From the NCBI GenBank assembly GCA_965205045.1, contig OZ242031.1, forward strand, positions 1,116,001-1,180,000: a stretch of DNA of 64,000 nt, read 5' to 3'. This DNA is from UBA6522 sp965205045. GTDB lineage: Bacteria; Pseudomonadota; Gammaproteobacteria; Steroidobacterales; Rariloculaceae. How positions within the stretch are numbered: position 1 is the first letter of the stretch; every line of letters begins with the position of its first letter. The translations under genes were made by a program, and so were the position numbers. Positions 54,075 through 64,000 of the stretch are shown one piece after another. The notes below the pieces were generated by a model, which ran no database searches, was not told the origin of the DNA, and worked only from the letters and a program-made list of their open reading frames with translations.

Positions 54075-54360
54075 CTCGCTCACCAACGCCATTCGAATCT
54101 TGCGCGCGGCGTGGGACCCCGCGAGTTAGCAAAGTCCATTTATCGCCGGAGGCTTCAAGCGCTTTGAGCATTTTCTCGGCGTGGAACCTGGACGAGGACA
54201 CCTACCGTTTGCGCAGCCTCTCGAATACCGTTTGCAAACTTTGCCGTGGTTGACTCCATCCCACCGGTGGCGGAATGGAATGGGCGCCACCCACACTGCG
54301 CCTGACGTCGGTGGGGGTGAAGTGGACCCTCGCGGGCCGACGGCATCATAGTGCCCGGTG
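54075..54360. other. Gene-free stretch left of the IS110-like element
   Basis: 286 bp without a supported gene. It probably contains the junction between low-GC accessory DNA and the insertion element. No repeats recognised. Confidence 0.35.
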
Positions 54361-54399
54361 GGGAAGCATCCGCTTCCCAGGCAAACCGGAGGGTCCGAC

Positions 54400-55424
54400 A
54401 TGGAGAGTAGCAAAATGATCGTGGGTGTGGATACGGCCAAGCGTGTGTTCCATCTTTACTGGGTGGATGTGGAGACCGGTGAGGAGATGAACGTGAAGCT
54501 CAGTCGGGCAAAGTTCCTGAGGCACTTCTCCAATTTCGTGCCTTGTCTGGTGGCGATGGAAGCCTGTAGTGGCAGCCAGCACTGGGCGCGTGAGCTGCTG
54601 GGGCTGGGCCACGAGGTCCGGATCCTGCCAGCGAAAATGGTCCGTCCTTTTCTGCGTGGCAACAAGAACGATACTCACGACGCCAGGGCGATCTGGACGG
54701 CGGTTCAGCAGCCCGGCGTTCGCACCGTGGCGGTGAAAAGCGAGGAGCAACAAGCGGTGCTGGCGTTGCACCGCATGCGCCAGCAGCTGGTGAAGTTCCG
54801 AACCGCGCAGATCAACGGCCTGCGCGGCTTGCTGGCCGAGTACGGGGAGGTCATGCCCAAAGGCCGGGCCGGTCTGAAGCGCGATATTCCCGGCGCGCTC
54901 GAACGGATCGCTGAGCGGTTGCCGGCGATGGCGGTGGACAGTCTGCGCGATCAGTGGGCGCGAATATTGCAGTTGGACGAGGAAGTCGCGGTCATCGAGG
55001 CCGGCTCGGACTCTGGCACCGCGATAACGAAGCCAGTCGGCGCCTTGCCGAGATCCCGGGAGTCGGCATGATCGGTGCGACCGCGGCGGTGGCCACCATG
55101 GCCGATCCCCCGGCCTTCAAGTCCGGGCGGGAGTTTGCCGCGTTCCTGGGCCTGGTGCCCCGGCATGAGGGCACCGGCGGACGGGTGAGGCTGTTCGGAA
55201 TCTCCAAGCGCGGAGACAAGTACCTGCGCACCCTGCTGATCCACGGTGCGCGGGCCGCGATCAATCAGGTCAACAACCCCACGCCGTGGATGACGCGCGT
55301 GTCCGAGAGGTGTCACAAGAACGTCGCCGGGGTGGCCCTGGCGAACAAGAACGCGCGCACGATGTGGGCACTGCTGGCCCACGGTCGGCGCTATGATCGA
55401 AATTACGAGCGCCAGGCTCCCTGA
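54400..55424 (+). pseudogene. IS110-family transposase with one-base frameshift
   Basis: The first part (from ATG 54400: SSKMIVGVDTAKRVFHLYWVD) has the DEDD RuvC-like domain of IS110: GVD, VAMEAC, KNDTHDARAIW. The second part has the Tnp C-terminal domain: RRLAEIPGVGMIGATAAVA, AAFLGLVPRHEGTGGR, FGISKRGDKYLRTLLIHGARAA with the catalytic serine region. They are in different frames. Near 55003 GAG-GCC-GG is followed by CTC-GGA-CTC-TGG; one missing C restores EARLGLWHRDNEASRRLAEIPG. The transposase is therefore probably inactive. Confidence 0.85.
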
Positions 55425-55427
55425 GGC

Positions 55428-55680
55428 AGTTTGGTCGGGCATCAATCGGCTAATCGGAGGAGTAGACGCCAGCAAGGTTGCACCAGGTACGACACGAGGT
55501 GATGGTCAACAGGTAAGACCGCGGTTCGCCAAACCTGATAAGCGTTCAGGGCATCGAGCACATCAGCCGAATGAGGAGCGAACCGGCGGATTCCATCGGG
55601 GCCAGCAGGCGAAGGACCTGCACAGAAAGGCCGGATATAGAACTCGCAGCCTGAAGTCCAAAACCTCCATTCGGACTTGG
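55428..55680 (+). ncRNA. Possible bridge/seek RNA region of the IS110-family element
   Basis: Non-coding 3' end of the IS between transposase stop and the right subterminal repeat. In the IS1111 group this region encodes a structured guide RNA that pairs with donor and target. The length fits. I have not folded it; assignment is by position only. Confidence 0.4.
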
Positions 55681-55690
55681 TAACCGGGTG

Positions 55691-55890
55691 GCGCCCATAT
55701 AGAACGGTTACACCACTGCTGACCCCTCAAGACGCTGGACTTTAAAGAAATCCGTATTCGGTATGGTTACGGCATTGTTATGAAGCGTATGAATTTTCAT
55801 TAAAATCAATGAAATAAAAAATCCTATGCCATTAGCAAGGAGCCCCCCGATCTTCACCCCCCAGAACGGCGGGGCGAAACCAAGCCTGAA
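55691..55890. other. AT-rich stretch between the IS110-like element and the inverted repeat
   Basis: No gene. The segment around 55740-55830 is strongly AT-rich compared with its flanks. Read leftward from hppA it contains a GATTTTTTATTTC tract that might aid termination. Confidence 0.35.
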
Positions 55891-56031
55891 AGGGGCGCGT
55901 GCGGACAGCCCTTTCGAGCGTCGTGGGCGCGGCGCGGGGCCATGGACGGCCAGGAGCGCCGCGCCCCGATCCGAGCCCGCCAGGGATGGCGGGCTCGGTT
56001 TAGCTCGAAAGGGCTGTCCGCACGCGCCCCT
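55891..56031. repeat. 29-bp perfect inverted repeat enclosing two hairpins
   Basis: Outer arms 55891-55919 and 56003-56031 are perfectly complementary over 29 bp. Between them, hairpin A pairs 55925-55935 with 55956-55966 (11 bp, plus inner GGCC/GGCC), and hairpin B pairs 55971-55981 with 55988-55998 (11 bp, loop AGGGAT). The whole can form a three-way-junction cruciform. It lies 26 bp beyond the hppA stop and may act as a terminator or be a REP/MITE-like unit. Confidence 0.92.
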
Positions 56032-56056
56032 CCACCACCATCACCGACACGGCAAA

Positions 56057-58069
<2,013 letters not shown>

Positions 58070-58141
58070 TCGCTACTCTCCAGACGGGGGGTTCAAAAAA
58101 CGCGGCATTCTAACATGGCGGGTTCGGTGCGGCGGCGGCCC

Positions 58142-58154
58142 GGTGAGTGGGTCC
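58142..58154. repeat. Target-site duplication, left copy
   Basis: GGTGAGTGGGTCC, repeated exactly at 59795-59807. Because the element ends in CC/GG, the true duplication may be the 9-bp core TGAGTGGGT. Confidence 0.88.
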
Positions 58155-59796
58155 TTAATTCCCTGTTAAGCAGCCTACTATAGCGGTATTCGGTCGTTTG
58201 AGGGTCGTGGATGGCAAGCGCGTCCACGGAATGGGGTCTCGCGGGATCGGGTGATGCCCGATTCGTCCGGAAACAGGCGTTTCAGCACCCTGCCGGGGGG
58301 TTGTTGCCACCACTGGGGGAAGGGTTTCCCCGCCGCGGTCCGGCGTTTCTGGATGGGGATCGGTCAGGCGGCCAGCGGGGCTGGCGGGGCACGCGCCTCC
58401 AGGTGCCGCATCGCCCTGTACAGCCACCGAACCCGGAAGTTCGTCTTCGCGAACTTCAGCCGCAGCCGCCGCGCCGAGCGGACCAGGTACGCGGCGGTGC
58501 GCATCACGTAGCGGATCACCGGGGCGATGCCGTGGCGGCGCGCCCGCCTCGGCAGCGCCGTGAACTGCACCGCCCTGAGCAGCACCTGCGCGATCTGGCC
58601 CAGCGCGTAGAACGCCTGGTTGGCCCGGTACCCCCGGCACGGCGGGTGATGCAGGTCCATGTCCCGAAGCGGACCCTTGAACGCGTTCTCCTGCCCCTGC
58701 TTGCCCCGGTGGCGGCGCACCAGTTCCTTCAACCCGATATCGTTGCGCGAGACCAGCATCACCGTGTATCTGGGCACCAGCAGCCCCTGGCCGTTCTCCG
58801 TGCGCCGGCGCACCACCACGTAGTGCTGCCCGGCATCCCGGCCGGCGGGCCGGTGGGTGGCGAAGATCGCCTCCTCCTCCATCCCGATGTCCGTCCAGGC
58901 CGAGTCTTCAAGCCCCTCCAGCTGCTCCAGCACCGGCTTGCGCCACCCCCGGTGGGTCAGGCTGATGGAGTAATCCCATCCCCGCGCGGCGCACCGCCGC
59001 ACCAGGGCCCCCTTGTAGTAGGCGTTGTCGGCGCGCAGCCACACCGGCGTGCCTTCGGGCAGCATCGGCGCGACCCATTCCAACTGCTTGCGCCAGTTCA
59101 GCGTCACCCGGCCCCCGCCGGGGCACAACTGCCCCGCCGCCCACAGCCCGCCCAGGAACGTGGCGTGCAGCCAGTAGCCGCGCCGGCCCTCGTAATCCGG
59201 CCGCGCCCGCTGGAACAGCCGCCCGTCCACCTCGATCCCGGTGGCGTCGATGAACACCGGCACGTAGCCCCGGGCCCTCGCCTCGTGGGCCACGATCTCC
59301 GGCGCCACCCGCTCGGCAAACTCCCGCGCGGCCTCCCGGAGCCCCTTCACGTCGGCCACCCGCAGCCGCGACAGCCACTCCCCGGCCCGGCGCGACTCCG
59401 GCGCCTGCTCCAGACCCGGCAGCGTGCACGCCACCGTATCGGCCCGCAGCGCGTCCAGGTCCGACAGCGCCCCGTGACCGCGCGCCAGCGAAGCGATCAT
59501 CGACCACAGCATCCCGGCATCGCTCGCGCCGCGGTCGCGCACCTTCACGCCGGCCGCCTCCCCGAGCAACTCGAACAGCTCGAACCGCCGCGCCGTGTGC
59601 GCCAAAATGGACGAGCCGCCAAAGCCGGCCGGGCCCAGATCCGTGAACTCCATCTCCACCCTCGGCGGGCGGATTTTGCGCTTCTTCAAGATTCACCCCG
59701 CAGGTGAAAGTTGCCAAGCTGCGATTTTCTCACACAAGTCCCTGTAGGAGGGCAAGTTTTTGGCTCTCGGCTATACTGCTTAACAGGGAATTAAGG
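58153..59796. mobile_element. Complete insertion sequence with DDE transposase and target-site duplication
   Basis: About 1644 bp. Terminal inverted repeats of 21 bp are perfect: 58153-58173 (starting CCTTAATTCCCTG) and 59776-59796. They are flanked by the exact direct repeat TGAGTGGGT. The size and one-gene plan fit IS4/IS1380-type elements. A clean duplication means a fairly recent insertion between hppA and the next TA pair. Confidence 0.93.
58364..59689 (-). CDS. DDE transposase (IS4/IS1380-like)
   Basis: 441 residues. Catalytic acidic residues: D in PVFIDATGIEVDG, D in VWLRADNAYYKG and E in GKQGQENAFKGPLRDMDLHH. The C-terminal segment (YRANQAFYALGQIAQVLLRAVQF) is the hydrophobic helix seen in IS1380-type transposases. 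The frame is intact. The very high GC of the gene exceeds that of neighbours and gives long spurious open frames on other frames. Confidence 0.88.
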   Translation of the reverse strand: MKKRKIRPPRVEMEFTDLGPAGFGGSSILAHTARRFELFELLGEAAGVKVRDRGASDAGMLWSMIASLARGHGALSDLDALRADTVACTLPGLEQAPESRRAGEWLSRLRVADVKGLREAAREFAERVAPEIVAHEARARGYVPVFIDATGIEVDGRLFQRARPDYEGRRGYWLHATFLGGLWAAGQLCPGGGRVTLNWRKQLEWVAPMLPEGTPVWLRADNAYYKGALVRRCAARGWDYSISLTHRGWRKPVLEQLEGLEDSAWTDIGMEEEAIFATHRPAGRDAGQHYVVVRRRTENGQGLLVPRYTVMLVSRNDIGLKELVRRHRGKQGQENAFKGPLRDMDLHHPPCRGYRANQAFYALGQIAQVLLRAVQFTALPRRARRHGIAPVIRYVMRTAAYLVRSARRLRLKFAKTNFRVRWLYRAMRHLEARAPPAPLAA

Positions 59797-59807
59797 TGAG
59801 TGGGTCC
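59795..59807. repeat. Target-site duplication, right copy
   Basis: Exact copy of 58142-58154 at the right end of the insertion sequence. Confidence 0.88.
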
Positions 59808-59921
59808 AGGCCCATCCAAAAGTGGCAATCCGGTTGTTTCGCGTTTGTATGGACTCTGGGGTATGTCGACGATGTTTTCTGCTAAACTGGTCAGTCAATG
59901 GTCATTTTCATGGAGTCGATA

Positions 59922-60188
59922 ATGGCAGCCAGCGTCACCGCACTCGAAGCGAAGACCCGCTTCGGCCAGCTTCTCGACCGCGTGTCTCGGGGCGAGGAGG
60001 TAATCGTCACCCGGCACGACAAACCCGTCGCCCGGATCGTGCCCGCGGGCAGGCCGGCGCGTGAGGAGGTGCGCGCAGCCGCGGAGGGCCTTCGCGAGCT
60101 GCGCCGGGCCATTGCGATGCGCCGCGGAGACCAGGCGGCGCTCACCGCCGACGACATCAAGTCCCTGATAGAAGCAGGACGCCGGTGA
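59922..60188 (+). CDS. Phd/YefM-family antitoxin
   Basis: 88 residues from ATG 59922, which has GGAG six bases upstream; ATG 59910 is also in frame. SVTALEAKTRFGQLLDRVSRGEEVIVTRHDKPVARIV is the Phd N-terminal domain. The tail ALTADDIKSLIEAGRR is typical. Its stop overlaps the GTG of the toxin. The promoter may be affected by the insertion sequence that ends 125 bp upstream. Confidence 0.9.
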   Translation: MAASVTALEAKTRFGQLLDRVSRGEEVIVTRHDKPVARIVPAGRPAREEVRAAAEGLRELRRAIAMRRGDQAALTADDIKSLIEAGRR

Positions 60189-60607
60189 GCGCCGCCTTCG
60201 TCCTGGATGCCTCCATGGCAGTCGCCTGGGTGCTGCCAAGCCAGGCGTCCTCTGCCGCCGAAGCATTGCTGAAGCGCGTCGAGGAGGGCGATGAGGTCGT
60301 GGTGCCGCCGCTCTGGTTTCTGGAAGTCGCCAATGGCCTGCTTGCCGCCGAACGGCGGAAGACGATAGCGGCGCCGGAACGAAGACTTGCGCTGGAACGT
60401 CTCTCCACCCTCGCGCTGACCATCGACGAGGCCAACGCGCGGGATGCGTTCGGCCGAACCTCCGCGGTGGCCGAGCAGTACGGCCTGTCGGTCTACGATG
60501 CGGCGTACCTGGAGGTCGCGATCCGCCGCAACCTGCCTCTCGGCACGCGAGACCGCGCCCTGAGCTCGGCAGCGGAGCGTAGCGGCATTCCCCGGTTGGA
60601 CAATTGA
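60185..60607 (+). CDS. vapC: PIN-domain VapC-type toxin
   Basis: 140 residues from GTG 60185, overlapping the antitoxin by four bases. PIN residues: D in AFVLDASMAVAWVL, E in LWFLEVANGLL, D in LSVYDAAYLEVA and D in LGTRDRALSS. This is the AF2212/MNE-like VapC group often paired with Phd-type antitoxins. Third such pair in the window. Confidence 0.9.
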   Translation: MSAAFVLDASMAVAWVLPSQASSAAEALLKRVEEGDEVVVPPLWFLEVANGLLAAERRKTIAAPERRLALERLSTLALTIDEANARDAFGRTSAVAEQYGLSVYDAAYLEVAIRRNLPLGTRDRALSSAAERSGIPRLDN

Positions 60608-60728
60608 CCGTGCGCGCGGAGCCGGAGGACGAATAGCCGCGCTGATCCATGGCCTTCGGCACGGCGCCGTGCCTCGGCCCAGGCAGGCGCCATTATTGCC
60701 AACTTACGACAGGTACGTCCGGCGACTC

Positions 60729-61928
60729 TCATTCGACGCTGCCAGAGCTGGCCATTTCCGAGGCTCGTTCCCGCCACTCTTGAAGACGCAGGAGCCGCTC
60801 GCCGGCATCCAGGCCGCCCAGGGCTTCCACTTCGCCGTAAAAGGCATCGAGCCCGTTCGTCTCGAGCAACCAGCGCAGGCCCGGCACCCAGTATCGGTAG
60901 GTTGCCAGCGAGGCGATATGGGCGTTGTTCAGGGGACGGGAGAACCAGGCGTCGTAGTTCGCACGGCCGTCCCAGGAGGCTTTCAGGGCAGCGTATTCAG
61001 AGCACAATATCTCGAACGCGGCCTCCTTGGCGCGGCGTTGTTCCTCGGGCGGTTCGGGTCCGGCGTAGATCGCGCGCAATCGCTCCCTCTGGCGGCTGAT
61101 CAGCTCGGCGAACTGGGTTTGGACGAGGGCCTGTTCCCGATACGTCTCAAGACTGCCGGAATCGCCCGACTGCATCAGCCAGCGCTGCGTTCCGTACTCC
61201 GCTACGGCCGTTGCGAACGCCTCGTTCAGGTCGCTGTCGCCTTTCAAGTAGAACTTCTGATGGGCCAGCTCGTGCAGGAGCACTTCCACGATTCGATAAG
61301 CCGGTCCCCCGATCATGGTGCTGACCACCGGGTCGGCGAAGTAGCCGAGCGTGGAGTAGGCGGTGGCCCCGCCGACCAGCACGTCCAGACCTTCCGCTTC
61401 AAGACGCGCCGCATACCGCCGCGCCGCCTCTTCGCTGAAATAGCCCCGGTAACTCACGCAACCGGCGAACGGGAAACACCAGGTCCTGGGATCGACGGAA
61501 AACTCCTCCGCCGCGACCACGTTCCAGACCGCGATATTGCGTGCCCGGCGGGCGTTGCCGGCGGCCCGGCCGTCGTTGCCGCGTTCCGGCGCGGCAATGC
61601 CGGACGCTGCTCCGCCGGTGTTGCGGTCGAGGTCGACGTAGGTCGCATAGCTGCGGTTGTCGGGCAGGCCCAGTTCGTCGACCGCGAACCGCCGCGCTTC
61701 CAGCACCGTGCTCAACGCCTCCCGGGTCTGCTCGCTGGTTTGCGGATCCTCGAGCACCGTCTCGATGGGGACCCGCTTGCTCATCAGCGACAATTGGCCG
61801 GCGGCCGCCTGCCAGTAATACGGCAGGGAACAACCGCCGAGCAGCGCGGTCGAAGCGATGCCGGCAAGGACCGCGGCAGCCGCTTTGGCAGCTCGGGCCT
61901 CCATCCTCAACGCTGAATCTGTGGTCAT
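60729..61928 (-). CDS. Putative aminopeptidase lipoprotein (COG4324 type)
   Basis: About 399 residues. Lipobox LLGGC after a hydrophobic leader anchors it to the membrane. The metallopeptidase motif HELAHQ is followed some 15 residues later by NEAFATAVAEYG, which gives the third zinc ligand (E), as in predicted aminopeptidases of this type. WCFPFAGCVSYRGYFS and ATAYSTLGYFADPV are further family segments. Start uncertain: ATG 61946, 61928 and 61904 are all in frame, and the last gives the tightest signal peptide. Divergent from cca. Confidence 0.85.
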   Translation of the reverse strand: MTTDSALRMEARAAKAAAAVLAGIASTALLGGCSLPYYWQAAAGQLSLMSKRVPIETVLEDPQTSEQTREALSTVLEARRFAVDELGLPDNRSYATYVDLDRNTGGAASGIAAPERGNDGRAAGNARRARNIAVWNVVAAEEFSVDPRTWCFPFAGCVSYRGYFSEEAARRYAARLEAEGLDVLVGGATAYSTLGYFADPVVSTMIGGPAYRIVEVLLHELAHQKFYLKGDSDLNEAFATAVAEYGTQRWLMQSGDSGSLETYREQALVQTQFAELISRQRERLRAIYAGPEPPEEQRRAKEAAFEILCSEYAALKASWDGRANYDAWFSRPLNNAHIASLATYRYWVPGLRWLLETNGLDAFYGEVEALGGLDAGERLLRLQEWRERASEMASSGSVE

Positions 61929-61970
61929 GTGAATGGCATCGATCACGACGCTCTACGTTATCATCAAACC

Positions 61971-63203
61971 ATGAAAATCTACGAAGTGGGAGGCGCCGTC
62001 CGGGATGCGCTGCTGGACCTTCAGGTCCGCGAGCGAGACTGGGTCGTGGTCGGCGCCAGCCCCGCGGATATGCTTCGCCAGGGCTACAAACAGGTGGGCA
62101 AGGATTTTCCGGTCTTCATCCATCCGGACAGCGGCGAGGAGTACGCTCTGGCACGAACCGAACGCAAGGTGGGACCGGGCTACCACGGGTTCGCGTTCGA
62201 CACCTCCAGCACGGTGACCCTGGAAGAAGACCTGGCGCGGCGCGACCTCACGATCAATGCCATGGCCCTGGACGGCAGCGGCGCGGTGATCGACCCTTTC
62301 GGCGGACAGAAGGATCTGGAGCAGCGCCGCCTGCGGCACGTCTCCGAAGCATTTGCGGAAGATCCCCTGCGAATACTGCGCGTGGCCCGCTTCGCTGCCC
62401 GTTTCACGCACCTCGGTTTCAGCGTCGCGCAGCCGACCATGGCCCTGATGAAGCGGCTGGTCGAATCCGGCGAAGCGGCCGCGCTCAGGCCCGAACGCGT
62501 GTGGCAGGAGACCGAAAAGGCCCTCGCGGAACCCGACCCGCAGATCTATTTCGAGATGCTGCGCGAGTGCGGCGCCCTCAAAGTGGTATTTCCCGAGATC
62601 GACGCCCTGTTTGGCGTGCCCCAGCCCGCCAAGTGGCACCCGGAGATCGACACCGGCGTCCATGTAATGATGGCTCTGAAGGCCGGCGCCAAACTTTCCG
62701 GCAGCGTCGCCGTGCGCTTCGCGGTCCTGACCCACGACTTGGGAAAGGCCACCACGCCCAAGTGGATTCTTCCGGGACACCGGGGCCACGAGGAGAGGTC
62801 CGTCGGGCTGCTTGAGGACCTGTGCGGGCGCTTGCCGGTTCCACGCCGGTTCCGGGAGTTGGCCGTGGCGGTTGCGCGCTATCACGGTAACGTGCATCGA
62901 GCCGCCGAACTCAGGCCCGCGACCATCTACAGGTTGATCGAAGCCGTGGACGCCCTGCGCAGGCCGCAGCGCTTCGAAGACTTTCTGTTGGCCTGCGAAG
63001 CGGATGCCCGCGGCAGGCTGGGACTCGAGGAGCGTCCCTATCCCCAGGCGGGAATCCTGCGCGAAGCGCTCGCGGCTGCCCGCTCCGTCAGCACCGAAGA
63101 TGCCGGCGGCCGGGTGAGCGGCCCCGCGCTGGGCATGCGGTTACGTCAGCTCAGAATCAAGGCGATTCGCGGCGCCGTCGGCCGGCAGAGCGCCGAATCC
63201 TAG
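61971..63203 (+). CDS. cca: CCA-adding enzyme / multifunctional tRNA nucleotidyltransferase
   Basis: 410 residues. The class II nucleotidyltransferase head begins MKIYEVGGAVRDALL, with GGAVRD and the catalytic DWVVVGAS segment; RRDLTINAMAL and EDPLRILRVARFAARF are the ATP/CTP selection motifs. The C-terminal HD domain (VRFAVLTHDLGKATT) shows that it is the multifunctional gammaproteobacterial type with phosphatase/phosphodiesterase activity. ATG 61971 puts the motif at the N-terminus as in homologues. Confidence 0.95.
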   Translation: MKIYEVGGAVRDALLDLQVRERDWVVVGASPADMLRQGYKQVGKDFPVFIHPDSGEEYALARTERKVGPGYHGFAFDTSSTVTLEEDLARRDLTINAMALDGSGAVIDPFGGQKDLEQRRLRHVSEAFAEDPLRILRVARFAARFTHLGFSVAQPTMALMKRLVESGEAAALRPERVWQETEKALAEPDPQIYFEMLRECGALKVVFPEIDALFGVPQPAKWHPEIDTGVHVMMALKAGAKLSGSVAVRFAVLTHDLGKATTPKWILPGHRGHEERSVGLLEDLCGRLPVPRRFRELAVAVARYHGNVHRAAELRPATIYRLIEAVDALRRPQRFEDFLLACEADARGRLGLEERPYPQAGILREALAAARSVSTEDAGGRVSGPALGMRLRQLRIKAIRGAVGRQSAES

Positions 63204-63207
63204 AGCC

Positions 63208-63930
63208 ATGCCGGTCATGGCAGCGGAGTACGGCGAAGGAGACTTGTGGCGCCCGTTTGCCGAAACAGGAGCGGCGAAGATCGCCTACGTCGACCTTGGC
63301 CCCGGCCCCGACCGGGAGAACGCTGCCGTGACCTGGCTCGACACTACGGACAAGGCGCGTTGGCGGCGATTCACCAATACCGACTCGCGTAGAGAATTCG
63401 TGCTTTGCCGGGCCGCTCTGCGAGACATTCTTTGCGCCCGACTCAATTGCGCCAACCGCCAGCTTTCATTCGACGAAAACGAGAACGGCAAGCCCCTCGC
63501 CCTCGTAAGCGGCAAACCCGCGCCCGTCGGCTTCAACATCAGCCACAGCGGTCGGCATGGGCTGATCGCCGTCGTCCCCGAAGGGCGGGTCGGGACCGAC
63601 GTGGAGGATCGTTCAATCCCCAGGGATATCGACGGCGCCGCCTCCCTCGCGTTCACGCCGGCCGAACAGGCCGAACTCGCTGCGATGGGCGGCGCCCGCA
63701 AGACCGAGTTCTTCTACAGGATCTGGACCATGAAGGAGGCGCTGATCAAGGCGCTGGGCGTCGGCTTCGGCCTGAACCCTTCCCGATTCGAGGTTCCACC
63801 GGCGATGCGTTCCGGCGCCAGGCGGTGCGTATTCCGGTTTCCCCATCTGCCCGACCAACGGTGGCGGCTCGAAGACGTGGGCAATGCGGATTTCGCGGCT
63901 GCCATTGCCACGGAACCCGTCCAGCCTTAG
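63208..63930 (+). CDS. 4'-phosphopantetheinyl transferase (Sfp/AcpT type)
   Basis: 240 residues. It transfers phosphopantetheine from CoA to carrier proteins. Conserved motifs: FNISHSGRHGLIAVV, GTDVEDRS (Mg2+-binding D and E) and FFYRIWTMKEALIKALGVG. The duplicated-domain length of Sfp enzymes fits. It starts four bases after cca and is probably cotranscribed. The target, fatty-acid or polyketide/peptide carrier protein, is unknown. Confidence 0.92.
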   Translation: MPVMAAEYGEGDLWRPFAETGAAKIAYVDLGPGPDRENAAVTWLDTTDKARWRRFTNTDSRREFVLCRAALRDILCARLNCANRQLSFDENENGKPLALVSGKPAPVGFNISHSGRHGLIAVVPEGRVGTDVEDRSIPRDIDGAASLAFTPAEQAELAAMGGARKTEFFYRIWTMKEALIKALGVGFGLNPSRFEVPPAMRSGARRCVFRFPHLPDQRWRLEDVGNADFAAAIATEPVQP

Positions 63931-63973
63931 CGCCGGCTCACAAGTCAGGGTCCGCGGCAGCAAGCTCGTCTGC

Positions 63974-64000
63974 CGCCCGGTCCGATTCACGGGCCGGGCG
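63974..64000 (+). terminator. GC-rich hairpin at the window end
   Basis: A 10-bp stem, 63974-63983 with 63991-64000 (one G-T pair), loop GATTCAC. It lies 44 bp after the transferase stop. What follows is outside the window, so a U-tract cannot be checked. Confidence 0.45.

Larger units (their letters stand above)
54361..55690 (+). mobile_element. IS110-family (IS1111-type) element, approximate ends
   Basis: A transposase gene is flanked by non-coding ends. Left: hairpin GGGAAGC/GCTTCCC at 54361-54378. Subterminal inverted repeat: GTCCGACATGGAG at 54394-54406 against CTCCATTCGGAC at 55665-55676 (one indel). Subterminal rather than terminal repeats and a long 3' non-coding end are features of the IS1111 group. 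Exact ends cannot be set. Confidence 0.6.

Noticed and set aside
58211..59707. 498-codon plus-strand frame over the IS
   Set aside because: Antisense to an intact transposase in very GC-rich DNA.

Overview
The window is high-GC DNA from a Gammaproteobacterium, judged from the gene content: rnd, mpl, cca, adk, hldE, hspQ, a pcm-rhodanese-tolC cluster, and a split class II ribonucleotide reductase (nrdJa/nrdJb). Many TonB-type and efflux genes, a periplasmic sulfatase, several IS elements and an unusually high number of toxin-antitoxin modules suggest a free-living or host-associated marine lineage; this last point is inference. No tRNA, rRNA or CRISPR array was recognised.

Layout. 1-690 is the 5' end of a large secreted Ig-like surface protein, preceded by 15 copies of a heptamer. 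1181-5547 is a MacA/MacB-type exporter operon with two FtsX-like permeases. 5592-12623 carries a membrane protein, an ECHDC3-like hydratase homologue, a RidA-sulfatase-DUF6152 operon and an LVIVD-repeat protein. 12664-18909 looks like a copper-handling cluster (small secreted protein, TolC-like lipoprotein, multicopper oxidase) that is split by a McrBC restriction locus and a HicBA module; both flanking metal genes appear to have internal in-frame deletions. 18916-26302 is housekeeping: CpdA, ParDE, rubredoxin, HspQ, Mpl, RNase D, adenylate kinase and PPi-dependent phosphofructokinase. 26421-30567 holds a TonB-dependent receptor with an apparent C-terminal frameshift and a DegP-type protease. 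31067-35259 holds NrdJ interrupted by a 375-residue intein, plus NrdJb, behind NrdR-box-like sites. 35377-40622 has an orphan ATPase, HldE, TolC, rhodanese and PIMT.

An accessory/defence island runs from 40890 to about 55700. It contains a Phd/VapC pair, a toxin-antitoxin-SecB-chaperone (TAC) operon, the remnant of a type III Mod methyltransferase with a HigA-like gene, a broken integrase, a 1332-residue NACHT NTPase with a C-terminal PD-(D/E)XK-like nuclease (the best candidate for an undescribed anti-phage system), an IS1380 element, another VapBC pair, low-GC orphan genes and a frameshifted IS110/IS1111-type element with a long non-coding 3' end. Next come a 29-bp perfect inverted repeat enclosing two hairpins, a K+-independent-type H+-pyrophosphatase, a complete IS with a clear target-site duplication, another Phd/VapC pair, a COG4324-type aminopeptidase lipoprotein, CCA-adding enzyme and a phosphopantetheinyl transferase.

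Themes. PPi-PFK together with the membrane pyrophosphatase points to PPi-linked energy metabolism. McrBC, the NACHT-nuclease, TAC and at least five classical TA loci point to heavy phage and plasmid pressure. Frameshifts, internal deletions and truncated genes mark active decay around the inserted elements.
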